Source: Bacilli bacterium (GTDB lineage Bacteria; Bacillota_I; Bacilli_A; RF39; UBA660). From it: DNA of 36,612 bases. The stretch lies in NCBI GenBank assembly GCA_017634385.1, contig JAGBNN010000009.1, positions 1 to 36,612 of the forward strand. Reading direction: 5' to 3'. The position numbers were made by a program, and so were the translations under genes. Numbering within the stretch: position 1 is the first letter of the stretch; each line of letters starts with the position of its first letter. The notes under the pieces are model-generated. The model was not told the origin of the DNA and did not search any database. It was given only the letters and a program-made list of their open reading frames with translations. Shown in pieces: positions 5,071 to 12,835 of this stretch.

Positions 5071-7452
5071 CTATTTTAAATAGTTTTCTGCTTCTTTTAA
5101 TATATCTTTTAATGTATATACTTTTATTGAATAAATACTTCCGTTATTTGAAATAAATAATTTATCTTTATCAATTTTACGTAAGCTTTTTATATGTCCA
5201 ACATTATCATAATTATTATCTAATATATATGAATTTGAAATATCTCCTATATATATTCTGTTATATATGTCTCTTCCAAAATATGTTTCTACTTTACCTA
5301 CGTTATTTAATGTTTTTAATAATTTTTTAGTTTTTACATTATATATAGCAATATCTTCATTAGTATAATTTACAAATAATAATTCTTTTTTATCATCATA
5401 AAACATTTTATCTACTAAGCTTTTATTTTTCATATTATATTCTTTTTTTAATTTATCATAATCTGTATATTTTACTGATTTATCAATATTATATTCTATA
5501 GTTTTATTAGTCTTTTTTATTTTTTTATTAGAATTTGCTTCATATAATATTACCCTATTTTCTTTATCTGGTATTAATAAGAATCCATTATTTGATAATG
5601 TTACATCTTTATATCTTGAAAGATTAAGTTCATATTTACCATTATATTCAATACTATTTTTATATTCCATATTTATGTAATTAACTGATCCATTATTTAA
5701 AAATATTAAATATATTTCTTTATTATAATAAGAATATATATTTATTATTTCACTATTTGCAGTAAATGATATAATATCTTCTCCTGTATCAGCATTTAAT
5801 ATATCTACTGTATTATAATGCACAATAGCTAGATTATTTGTATTTTCTGGATATGATCTATTTATGAATTTTCCCCAATTACCTTCTTTTGTTGTAGTCC
5901 AATTAATATTATTATTTATAAAATCATATGACACTGCTAGTAGGTTAAATCCTTGTCCTATTGATCTATTTAAAAGTAAATATGCATTATTTCCTTTTGT
6001 TAATATTCCTGACATATAACCTGCATTTAATACTACATTATTAATTTCTTTTCCTGTTTTTGTTTCTATAACATGTATTGTCATGTATTCTTCTTTATTT
6101 ATATCAAAACTATTTTCACTGGTTGCTGTAAAAATATAATTACTATCTTCTGAATAAAATATTTCTTTTTTATATGGATCTTTTGAATGAATAGATGTAA
6201 CTATTTTATTTTCTTTTATATTATAGATATATAATGTTTTATTATCTATATATGATAAATATTCACCTGTTTTTGCCCCTTGTAATGCTGTATAAGATTC
6301 GTTTCTTTTTATTTGATTTATTTGTTTTCCTGTTTTTATATCAATTAAATTTATATTACCTTTTTTATCTATATATGAAAATATATTATCCCCTACAAAT
6401 GAAAATGTATCATCAGTTGCATATGCTTCATATACTCCTATTTTTTTCAATGTTTTACTATTAAACAATGTTATTTCATCTGATTCATCATATACTGCAG
6501 CATACTTATTATTAGGGCTTGATTTTATACAATCTGTTACTCCTTTTGTTTCTATTTGTGATACTGATTTATATGATGAACCTACATCGTATAATCCAAG
6601 ACTTTCTACTAAAGCATATTCTGCATTTGATGTATAAGGCATTTTTACACCATTGAATTTAGTTAATGCTTGATATGAAGATTTTATAGCATCATATCTA
6701 TTATCTTTATTTAAATAATCTTCTGATTTAGAAGATAATGATAATGCTTGATGTAGTTTTAATATTTTTTGTTGATTATTTATTTTAATTAACATTATAG
6801 ATGTATAAAGTGTAAAAAGTATACATGCTGCTGCTACAACTATTGATGTTGTTAATATTTGTTTTTGTCTTCTTAATTTATGTCTTTGTTTTAAATCATC
6901 GTAATCTAAATTATACATAGCTGCAACTAATCTTAATTTTTCTTCTTTTATTTTTTTTAATACTTCTTTTTTATCATTACCTCGTACATCTGCTGCAAGC
7001 GGTTCTATTAATATTTTTTCTTTTTTTACTTTTCCGTTTTTTAAAGTTTTTTCTACTTCATCTGTTAATACTTCTTCAGGGAATGAATCAGATGGTTCAC
7101 CTTCTATTAAAACACATATTATATTTTTTCTTCCTCGTAATTTTTTAAAAGTTTGTATTTCTTTTTTACACCATAAAGAATCTTTTAATCTAGGAGAACA
7201 TATTACAATAAGATATTTTGAATCATGTAAAGCTTCTAATATAGGATCTTCTAGATTACTTGAAAGTGGTAATTCTTCTTGATCTCTAAAAACTCTTTTT
7301 ATTGTTCTTCCTTGTATATTTAATTTTTCTTTTAAATTTTTAGGTAATTCATAACTTTCTAATATTCTATGTAAATTTTCTGCGACAAATTTATCTAATT
7401 CACAATGCCTATAACTTATAAAAGCATCATATTTATATTCTTTTTCTTTCAC
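5071..7452 (-). CDS. TIR-domain protein with one TM segment and a beta-propeller-like C-terminus
   Basis: Residues 7-150 form a TIR domain: YDAFISYRH (8-16), FRDQEELPLSSNL (55-67), YLIVICSPRLKDSLWCKKEI (80-99). Trp94-x3-Glu98-Ile matches the W-x3-E-I context of the SARM1 catalytic glutamate, so NAD-glycohydrolase activity is plausible. A linker with ADVRGND...EKLRL...YDDLKQRHKLRR is typical of clostridial TIR-TM proteins. One membrane segment lies at about 199-222, preceded by a basic cluster, placing the TIR inside and about 570 residues outside. The C-terminal part has repeated strands of WD40/propeller type (several ...LFNSKTLKKIG- or IDIKTGKQIN-like ends). It starts at GTG 7452 with SD GAGGTG and is first in the operon. 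Defence or signalling role is inference. Confidence 0.82.
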   Translation of the reverse strand: MKEKEYKYDAFISYRHCELDKFVAENLHRILESYELPKNLKEKLNIQGRTIKRVFRDQEELPLSSNLEDPILEALHDSKYLIVICSPRLKDSLWCKKEIQTFKKLRGRKNIICVLIEGEPSDSFPEEVLTDEVEKTLKNGKVKKEKILIEPLAADVRGNDKKEVLKKIKEEKLRLVAAMYNLDYDDLKQRHKLRRQKQILTTSIVVAAACILFTLYTSIMLIKINNQQKILKLHQALSLSSKSEDYLNKDNRYDAIKSSYQALTKFNGVKMPYTSNAEYALVESLGLYDVGSSYKSVSQIETKGVTDCIKSSPNNKYAAVYDESDEITLFNSKTLKKIGVYEAYATDDTFSFVGDNIFSYIDKKGNINLIDIKTGKQINQIKRNESYTALQGAKTGEYLSYIDNKTLYIYNIKENKIVTSIHSKDPYKKEIFYSEDSNYIFTATSENSFDINKEEYMTIHVIETKTGKEINNVVLNAGYMSGILTKGNNAYLLLNRSIGQGFNLLAVSYDFINNNINWTTTKEGNWGKFINRSYPENTNNLAIVHYNTVDILNADTGEDIISFTANSEIINIYSYYNKEIYLIFLNNGSVNYINMEYKNSIEYNGKYELNLSRYKDVTLSNNGFLLIPDKENRVILYEANSNKKIKKTNKTIEYNIDKSVKYTDYDKLKKEYNMKNKSLVDKMFYDDKKELLFVNYTNEDIAIYNVKTKKLLKTLNNVGKVETYFGRDIYNRIYIGDISNSYILDNNYDNVGHIKSLRKIDKDKLFISNNGSIYSIKVYTLKDILKEAENYLK

Positions 7453-7475
7453 ATTAACACCTCAATTGCTATTTA

Positions 7476-7481
7476 ATTATA
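7476..7481 (-). promoter_or_regulatory. Probable -10 box of the accessory operon
   Basis: TATAAT on the minus strand lies 23 bases before the TIR start codon. The -35 region would fall within the terminator hairpin of the upstream P-ATPase gene and is not convincing. No other promoter-like site of equal quality was seen between here and base 1, so this may drive the whole 7.4-kb gene group. Confidence 0.5.
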
Positions 7482-7487
7482 TCATAA

Positions 7488-7510
7488 AAGAGTAGAATTC
7501 TTCTACTCTT
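7488..7510 (-). terminator. Intrinsic terminator of the P-type ATPase gene
   Basis: Perfect 10-bp arms (AAGAGTAGAA / TTCTACTCTT) with a 3-base loop, followed on the minus strand by a short TTTT run. The gene's TAG stop (7503-7505) lies inside the first arm. Confidence 0.75.
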
Positions 7511-10067
7511 GTTTATTAGTTAACATTTTATATATTTCCATAATTATTAATACAGTAAATGATATTAAGAATAAATATATTAAATGATCTATAGGTACAT
7601 ATCCCGCTTGTAGGAAATTTGATAAGAATGGAACTTCCATTACTATTATATGAAGTACTATTGATCCAATTGATGAGAAGATTATCATTGGGTTATTAAA
7701 TAATGGTATATCAAATACAGAACTACTTTCACTTCTACAATTAAATACATGTATATTTTGTATAAATACCATTAATGCCATTATATATCCTCTTGCTACA
7801 TCTTCTTGCATATTCATGTTATTTAATAAGAAATACCATACAAAGAATACAAGTGAACCTATTATTAATCCTGAAACTATTATTTCTTTTAATAATCTTT
7901 TATTAAATATTGTTTCTTTTGGAGAAATTGGTTTTTGTTTTAATAATCCTTTTTCTGCTTTTTCAAATGATAATGCTATATCTTGAAGACCATCTGTTAC
8001 TACATTTAACCAAAGTAATTGTATTGCAACAAGTGGTATTGGCATACCTGTAAATATTGATAAACTAAAGAATAATACTTCAGAAAGTCCACATGATATT
8101 AGGAAATAAATTATTTTTCTTATATTTGCATATGCTACTCTTCCTTCTTTTATTCCTGCTACTATAGATTTAAAATTATCATCTAATATTATCATATCTG
8201 CTGTTTCTCTTGCTATATCAGTTCCACTTCCCATAGCAATACCTATATTTGCTGCCTTTAAAGCTGGTGCATCATTTACTCCATCACCTGTAACTGCAAC
8301 AAATTCTCCTTGTCTTTTTAACGATTCTACTATTTTTAATTTTTGTATAGGAGTTACTCTTGAAAATACTTTTTTTGTTTTGATAAAATTATCAAAGCTT
8401 TCTTCATCTTTTTCATATTCTTTGTCTATTTCTACTCCTGTTGTTACTTCATTAAATTTAGTTACTAATTTTAATTCTTTTGCTATTGAATATGATGTTA
8501 ATGGATGATCTCCTGTTATCATTAATACTTTTATTCCTGCTTCTTTACATTCTTGTATAGAAGCAACTGCTTCTTTTCTAATTGGATCTATAAATCCTAC
8601 CATTCCTTTGAATGTTAATCCTTTTATATCTTCTATACTATATTTATCTTTTTTCTTAATCTTACCAGAAGCAAGTGCTATTACTCTATATCCATCTTTT
8701 GCTAACTTTTCATTTTGATCTTCTAAATCTTTTGTTGTCTTTTTACAAAATGATCTTACTACTTCAAGTGATCCTTTTACTGTACAATATACATTATTAT
8801 CTTCTTCATAAAATATTGCTGAGAATTTATTTTCAGATTCATAAGGTATTGTTTCTAATTCTTTTATATTATTTGTTTTTACATTTAATTTATTTCCTAA
8901 TATTTTAAATGCAATATCTATAGAATCACCTATTTTTTTATCTTTAGATACTTGTGCTTCGTTATTTATATATCCTAATTTTGCTATTTCAATAGCATCT
9001 TCATTAGTTATTTTTTTATCTACATTATATTCATCACCATTTGGTAATACAATTCTTTTAGCTGTTTGTTCATTTATAGTAAGAGTTCCAGTTTTATCAG
9101 AAGCTATTACTGTACAACTTCCTAATGATTCTGCTGAATTTAATTTTCTTACTACTACATTTTGTTTTGACATTTTATTTGATGCGATTGTAAGTGCTAT
9201 TGTAAGAGATAATGGTAATCCTTCTGGCATAGCTGATACAGATAAAGCTACTACAAGTAAGAATATTTCACTATAAGGAACTTGTTTCATAATTAATAAT
9301 ACTGCTACTATAACTGCAATTACTAATATTAATTTACTTATTTGTTTTGATAATTTTTCTACTCGTATTGTAAGTGGTGATTTTTCTTCTTTAGCTTGAT
9401 TTATACTATCTGCTATTTTACCTATTTCTGTATTTAATCCTATTCCTACTACAATTGCTTTTGCCCTTCCTGTTACTACTGTTGTACCAGAAAATACCAT
9501 ATTAGTTTGTTCTGCAATTATAATATTTTCTTTTTCTATTACATTACTATCTTTACTTACTTGTACACTTTCTCCTGTTAAAATAGATTCATCAACCATA
9601 AAATTATGTGCTTCTACTATTCTCATATCTGCACTTATTTTATCTCCTGATTCTAATAATACATAATCTCCTATAGTTAATTCATCTGTATTTATAGATA
9701 CTATATTTCCATCTCTAATTACTTTTGTTTTTGTTGTTACTAATTTTTCTAATGATTCAGTTACATGATTTGCTTTATTTTCTTGATATGTTCCAAGTAC
9801 TGCATCTACTAATATTATAAATAATATTGCAAGTCCATCTATTAATTCACCTGTTATGAATGATGCAACTATTGCAAATAAAAGTAATATTATCATTGGA
9901 TCATTAAATTCATTAATAAATATTTTAAATATACTATCTGCTTTTTTTCTTGGCAACTGATTTTTACCATATTTTTCTTGTCTTTTCTTTACTTCATTTT
10001 TAGATAATCCTTGAGAATTTGTTTCTAGTTCTTTCTCTATCTCATCTATTTTTTTGTTGTAATACAT
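7503..10067 (-). CDS. P-type Ca2+-transporting ATPase (P2 family)
   Basis: An 854-residue P2-type ATPase, full length for a SERCA/PMCA-like bacterial pump. Visible motifs: N-terminal cation-ATPase domain, LTGES (about 163-167), MPEGLP in M4 (about 280-285), the phosphorylated Asp324 in SDKTGTLT, TGDHP, TGDGVNDAPA, and NVVTDGLQD in M6. The M4 Glu, M5 SEV and M6 N/D residues resemble calcium ligands of SERCA, though Mn2+ or other cations cannot be excluded. The TAT-ATG chosen at 10067 follows AGGAAG by 7 bases; an upstream ATG at 10085 lies about where transcription should start and is unlikely. It is divergent from the DUF975 gene. Confidence 0.9.
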   Translation of the reverse strand: MYYNKKIDEIEKELETNSQGLSKNEVKKRQEKYGKNQLPRKKADSIFKIFINEFNDPMIILLLFAIVASFITGELIDGLAILFIILVDAVLGTYQENKANHVTESLEKLVTTKTKVIRDGNIVSINTDELTIGDYVLLESGDKISADMRIVEAHNFMVDESILTGESVQVSKDSNVIEKENIIIAEQTNMVFSGTTVVTGRAKAIVVGIGLNTEIGKIADSINQAKEEKSPLTIRVEKLSKQISKLILVIAVIVAVLLIMKQVPYSEIFLLVVALSVSAMPEGLPLSLTIALTIASNKMSKQNVVVRKLNSAESLGSCTVIASDKTGTLTINEQTAKRIVLPNGDEYNVDKKITNEDAIEIAKLGYINNEAQVSKDKKIGDSIDIAFKILGNKLNVKTNNIKELETIPYESENKFSAIFYEEDNNVYCTVKGSLEVVRSFCKKTTKDLEDQNEKLAKDGYRVIALASGKIKKKDKYSIEDIKGLTFKGMVGFIDPIRKEAVASIQECKEAGIKVLMITGDHPLTSYSIAKELKLVTKFNEVTTGVEIDKEYEKDEESFDNFIKTKKVFSRVTPIQKLKIVESLKRQGEFVAVTGDGVNDAPALKAANIGIAMGSGTDIARETADMIILDDNFKSIVAGIKEGRVAYANIRKIIYFLISCGLSEVLFFSLSIFTGMPIPLVAIQLLWLNVVTDGLQDIALSFEKAEKGLLKQKPISPKETIFNKRLLKEIIVSGLIIGSLVFFVWYFLLNNMNMQEDVARGYIMALMVFIQNIHVFNCRSESSSVFDIPLFNNPMIIFSSIGSIVLHIIVMEVPFLSNFLQAGYVPIDHLIYLFLISFTVLIIMEIYKMLTNKQE

Positions 10068-10091
10068 ATCCGCACTTCCTATCATATGTAA

Positions 10092-10120
10092 ATTATATCA
10101 TATTTTAAAAAAATTATTAA
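10092..10120 (-). promoter_or_regulatory. Promoter of the P-type ATPase gene
   Basis: On the minus strand: TTAATA (10120-10115), a 17-base spacer, TATAAT (10097-10092), 24 bases before the chosen start codon. The -35 overlaps that of the opposite promoter. Confidence 0.6.
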
Positions 10121-10146
10121 CATAGAATAACAAAATATGATATAAT
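10117..10146 (+). promoter_or_regulatory. Promoter of the DUF975 gene
   Basis: TTAACA (10117-10122), an 18-base spacer and TATAAT (10141-10146), followed by SD AAAGGAGTG and ATG at 10166. This is the only plus-strand promoter with a matching gene in the window. Confidence 0.65.
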
Positions 10147-10165
10147 ATGACAAAGGAGTGAAAAT

Positions 10166-10780
10166 ATGAATAGAGCACAAATTAAAGATTGGGCTAAAAA
10201 GAAAATTAAAGGTCATGTTTGGGAAATTTTAATTGCTATTATAATAACTAGTTTATTAACTGGTTTAACTGTTGGACAAAGTGCAAAATGGGAAGATGGA
10301 AAATTTATTTATCATCAAGGTTATCAAATAGGAGCTATTTTATTCTGCTTTGTAAATGTAGGATTTGCAGCTTATATGATTAAATTTGTAAATGATAAAG
10401 AAAGAAGTTATAAAGAATTATTTGATTACTACAAAGATTTCGTAAGAATTTTTGTTACTCAATTATTATCAGGTATCTTTATAATGCTATGGACTTTATT
10501 ATTAATTGTTCCAGGTATTATTAAAGCTATCTCTTATTCTTTAGTTAATATCATCTTATCAGATGAAAAATATAAAGATTTAAGTTATATGGATGTTCTT
10601 AAGAAAAGTGAAACTTTAATGAATGGTCATAAAATGGACTACTTTGTATTACAACTTAGTTTCATTGGATGGCATTTATTAGCTATCTTAACATTAGGTA
10701 TCCTAGAAATATGGATTGCACCATATCAAGAAACAGCAACTTATAAATTCCTAAACGACATAATTAAAGAAGACAAATAA
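10166..10780 (+). CDS. DUF975 family membrane protein
   Basis: A 204-residue integral membrane protein with the DUF975 layout: MNRAQIKDWAKKKIKGH at the start, then about four to five hydrophobic segments (about 19-37, 51-72, 92-121, 155-180), and the signature RIFVTQLLSGIFIMLWTLLL-IVPGIIKAISYSL. A short conserved helix before the last segment includes SYMDVLKKSETLMNGHK. The function of the family is unknown; it is common in Firmicutes and often linked by context with membrane or export homeostasis. It is the only plus-strand gene here and is divergent from the Ca2+-ATPase with overlapping promoter elements, so co-regulation is possible. It ends at a shared bidirectional terminator. Confidence 0.85.
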   Translation: MNRAQIKDWAKKKIKGHVWEILIAIIITSLLTGLTVGQSAKWEDGKFIYHQGYQIGAILFCFVNVGFAAYMIKFVNDKERSYKELFDYYKDFVRIFVTQLLSGIFIMLWTLLLIVPGIIKAISYSLVNIILSDEKYKDLSYMDVLKKSETLMNGHKMDYFVLQLSFIGWHLLAILTLGILEIWIAPYQETATYKFLNDIIKEDK

Positions 10781-10803
10781 AAAAGAGTTATTTAAACTCT
10801 TTT
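10780..10803. terminator. Bidirectional terminator between DUF975 and the HD gene
   Basis: AAAAAGAGTT and AACTCTTTTT arms with a short loop, A-rich on one side and T-rich (10799-10808) on the other, so it can work for both converging genes. The minus-strand HD gene encodes its last residues and stop (10788-10790) within this hairpin. Confidence 0.75.
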
Positions 10804-11363
10804 TTTTTGCTTAATATTTGCTTTTTTTGCTTTTCTATATCATCTAATAAATAATGATATTCTTTATTTTGAGCAAGTAAATCTGCCTTTTTAAATTCAA
10901 ATAACATCTTTAATTGTTCAATATTAAATATTTCAAATAATTTATTTAGTTCATCTTGATTCAATTTACTTATATTTAAATCATGATAAAAAATTAAATT
11001 TGATACTAATTTTGTTAATTCATTATCTAAATTATACTTAGAAGAAAATCTATTAAATATATCTTGTGATACAATCCAATGATTATAAAAGTGTCCTATT
11101 TTATTTTCATCTTCTTTATATACAACAGGCTTTCCTATGTCATGGAAAAGTGCACACAATCTTAATACTATATTATTATCTACATTATCTATTACGTGCA
11201 ATATATGTTCATATACATCATATATATGCCATGGATTATTTTGATTAAAACCTTTACATATTTTTAACTCAGGTATTAACTTAAATATTTCTTCTTCATT
11301 TTCTTTTATTCTCTCACTTGGATTATCACTTAATAATATAGAAAATAGTTCATCAATATTCAT
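10788..11363 (-). CDS. HD-domain phosphohydrolase-like protein
   Basis: A 191-residue protein with an HD metal-site pattern: His46 and His53/His56 in PWHIYDVYEHILHV, His74-Asp75 in ALFHDIGKP, His91/His95, and a later His127-Asp128. The N-terminal layout (ELKICKGFNQNNPWHIYDVYEH) resembles the HD part attached to some bacterial CCA-adding enzymes, but no nucleotidyltransferase domain is present. HD proteins hydrolyse phosphoesters in nucleotides or RNA; the substrate here is unknown. It is the last gene of the run starting at arcC, two bases after the zinc-ribbon gene, with only a weak SD, so coupling to the upstream gene is likely. Confidence 0.82.
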   Translation of the reverse strand: MNIDELFSILLSDNPSERIKENEEEIFKLIPELKICKGFNQNNPWHIYDVYEHILHVIDNVDNNIVLRLCALFHDIGKPVVYKEDENKIGHFYNHWIVSQDIFNRFSSKYNLDNELTKLVSNLIFYHDLNISKLNQDELNKLFEIFNIEQLKMLFEFKKADLLAQNKEYHYLLDDIEKQKKQILSKKKEFK

Positions 11364-11364
11364 A

Positions 11365-11733
11365 CTATTTATACTCTATATTCATTATTTTTGGTACTCC
11401 TGCGAGCAATCCCATTTTTAATTTAATAGTCATTTCTACACTTTGAGTATCTTCTTTTATTGTTATTGCTTGTGATATAGTTTTTTCTATAGCTTTTATT
11501 TTTATTATATGTTCTCCTTCTGTTAAATTAAGTGTTAATGATTTACCATTTTGTAAATCACCTAATTTTTCTTCATCTACATATATAGGAAATGGTATTG
11601 CAAATCCCATAGTTCTTTTTAATCTTGTTATTGTAAATGGTACCCTTCTTACACCATCATTTACTTTTGTTCCACAATCTGGACAAAATTCAGCTGTTTC
11701 ATTTAATTCTTTATTACATTTTGCACATTTCAT
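11365..11733 (-). CDS. Zinc-ribbon protein with beta-rich C-terminal domain
   Basis: A 122-residue protein starting with a zinc ribbon: CAKC (Cys3, Cys6) and CPDC (Cys17, Cys20). The remaining 90 residues are strand-rich, with a YVDEEKLGDLQNGKSLTL-like turn and EGEHIIKIKA, similar to PEGA-like carrier or adaptor domains. No catalytic residues are seen. Such zinc-ribbon plus beta-domain proteins are common and uncharacterised in Firmicutes. The gene lies between the HAM1-like and HD genes with gaps of two or three bases or less, and ATG 11733 has SD GGAGGAAT. A link to nucleotide clean-up is suggested only by position. Confidence 0.7.
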   Translation of the reverse strand: MKCAKCNKELNETAEFCPDCGTKVNDGVRRVPFTITRLKRTMGFAIPFPIYVDEEKLGDLQNGKSLTLNLTEGEHIIKIKAIEKTISQAITIKEDTQSVEMTIKLKMGLLAGVPKIMNIEYK

Positions 11734-11735
11734 AT

Positions 11736-12290
11736 TTATTCCTCCTCCTTTAAATATTTATATATTTTTAAATATGCTTCTTCTGAATATGCTCCTATAT
11801 GTTCTTCTTCACTCATTTGTGAGAATGTTCTATTATCTCCTTTTGGTATAAATATTTTATCATAATCATGTCCTCTTCCATCTCGTACTTCAGTTGCTAT
11901 AGTTCCATATGTATAACTCGAAAATGATATTGGTTCTTCATTTGGTCTACAATATGATAAAGTTTCTATCCAAAAGGCTCCTCTATTTTCTTTTCCTTCT
12001 AATAATTTTATATATCCTTCTGCTCCTATTGTACTTTCACAATATTTTGCTAGTGCACCTGGAAAGTTATCTAGTGCTTCTATACAAAATGCAGTATCAT
12101 TTTTAAGTACTGGTTTATTTAATAAATTAGCTGCATATTTAGCAGAATATTTAGATACTTCTTCACAATCTAATGATTGGATTTCTGGAGTATCTATATT
12201 TTCTTGAATTATTTCTACATCTAAATCTTTAAATATTTTTTTAGCAAGTTTTAATTTTAATTCATTTCCTGTTACATAACATATTTGCAT
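11736..12290 (-). CDS. HAM1/RdgB-like non-canonical purine NTP pyrophosphatase
   Basis: A protein of 184 residues with the HAM1 order of motifs: VTGNELK (6-12), NDTAFCIEAL (64-73) where most members have a D(S/T)GL motif, FPGALAKY, and GRGHDYDKIFIPKG followed by TFSQMS (about 138-159). The family hydrolyses ITP, XTP or dITP to the monophosphate, keeping deaminated purines out of nucleic acids. The NDTAF variant suggests a divergent subgroup, so the exact substrate is uncertain. I chose ATG 12290 because GGGGAT from the previous gene's end lies before it and the family begins close to the TGN motif; an in-frame ATG at 12305 would overlap the upstream gene. Confidence 0.8.
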   Translation of the reverse strand: MQICYVTGNELKLKLAKKIFKDLDVEIIQENIDTPEIQSLDCEEVSKYSAKYAANLLNKPVLKNDTAFCIEALDNFPGALAKYCESTIGAEGYIKLLEGKENRGAFWIETLSYCRPNEEPISFSSYTYGTIATEVRDGRGHDYDKIFIPKGDNRTFSQMSEEEHIGAYSEEAYLKIYKYLKEEE

Positions 12291-12291
12291 A

Positions 12292-12834
12292 TTAATCATC
12301 CCCATCTTTTAAGGTATATTCCCAGCCAGGTTTCCAGTCTCCTGTTTTTCTCCAATCATTATTTATTGCTTCACTCCATGATAAATTATTTATTATAACT
12401 TCTAAGGCAAGTTGTGGCGCTCTATGAGCAATTATACCTATTGTCTTATCTTTATAATTTTCTTTAACATATATTAGAAATTCTCTTATTCTTTTTTCTA
12501 CATCAATTAAAGATTCTCCATTAGGAAAAGGTGTATCAATATGTTCTTCATAAACAACTAATTTTTTATCTTCTCCATCATAATCACCATAATTGCACTC
12601 TCTAAGTCTTTCATCTGGAATAGATTCAAATTTTGGAAAAGCTAAATGAGATGTATCTATTGCACGAATTAAATCTGATGTAAATAATACATCAAATTTA
12701 TATGGTGTATTTTTTCCTAAATTAATTGCTTGTTCTTTTCCTAAATCATTTAATTGTACTTGTTTCCATCCACTACATTTTTTTGATGCATTATCATATG
12801 TAGTACCATGGACATAATATATTATTTTATTCAT
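12292..12834 (-). CDS. Histidine phosphatase-superfamily protein with altered RHG motif
   Basis: A 180-residue member of the phosphoglycerate-mutase-like superfamily. The catalytic His is at residue 9 in YVHGTT, but the Arg of the usual RHG is Val8. Other residues are kept: SDLIRA with Arg57, LRECNYGDYDG with Glu79, and AHRAP with His137. The subgroup with VHGTT seems to be a coherent branch, so the protein may still be a phosphatase with changed phosphate binding. The substrate is unknown. It follows arcC after a one-base gap and uses SD GAGGAT located in the end of arcC, so the two are probably cotranscribed. Confidence 0.82.
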   Translation of the reverse strand: MNKIIYYVHGTTYDNASKKCSGWKQVQLNDLGKEQAINLGKNTPYKFDVLFTSDLIRAIDTSHLAFPKFESIPDERLRECNYGDYDGEDKKLVVYEEHIDTPFPNGESLIDVEKRIREFLIYVKENYKDKTIGIIAHRAPQLALEVIINNLSWSEAINNDWRKTGDWKPGWEYTLKDGDD

Positions 12835-12835
12835 T

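Larger units (their letters stand above)
10092..10146. repeat. 15-bp inverted repeat carrying both divergent -10 boxes
   Basis: The arms ATTATATCATATTTT (10092-10106) and AAAATATGATATAAT (10132-10146) are perfect reverse complements, separated by 25 bases. Each arm holds the TATAAT of the promoter reading outwards. Confidence 0.85.

Noticed and set aside
328..7452. Classical toxin-antitoxin pair within the accessory operon
   Set aside because: No adjacent small toxin/antitoxin families were recognised; the ARH could reverse ADP-ribosylation but no ADP-ribosyltransferase (such as DarT) is visible.
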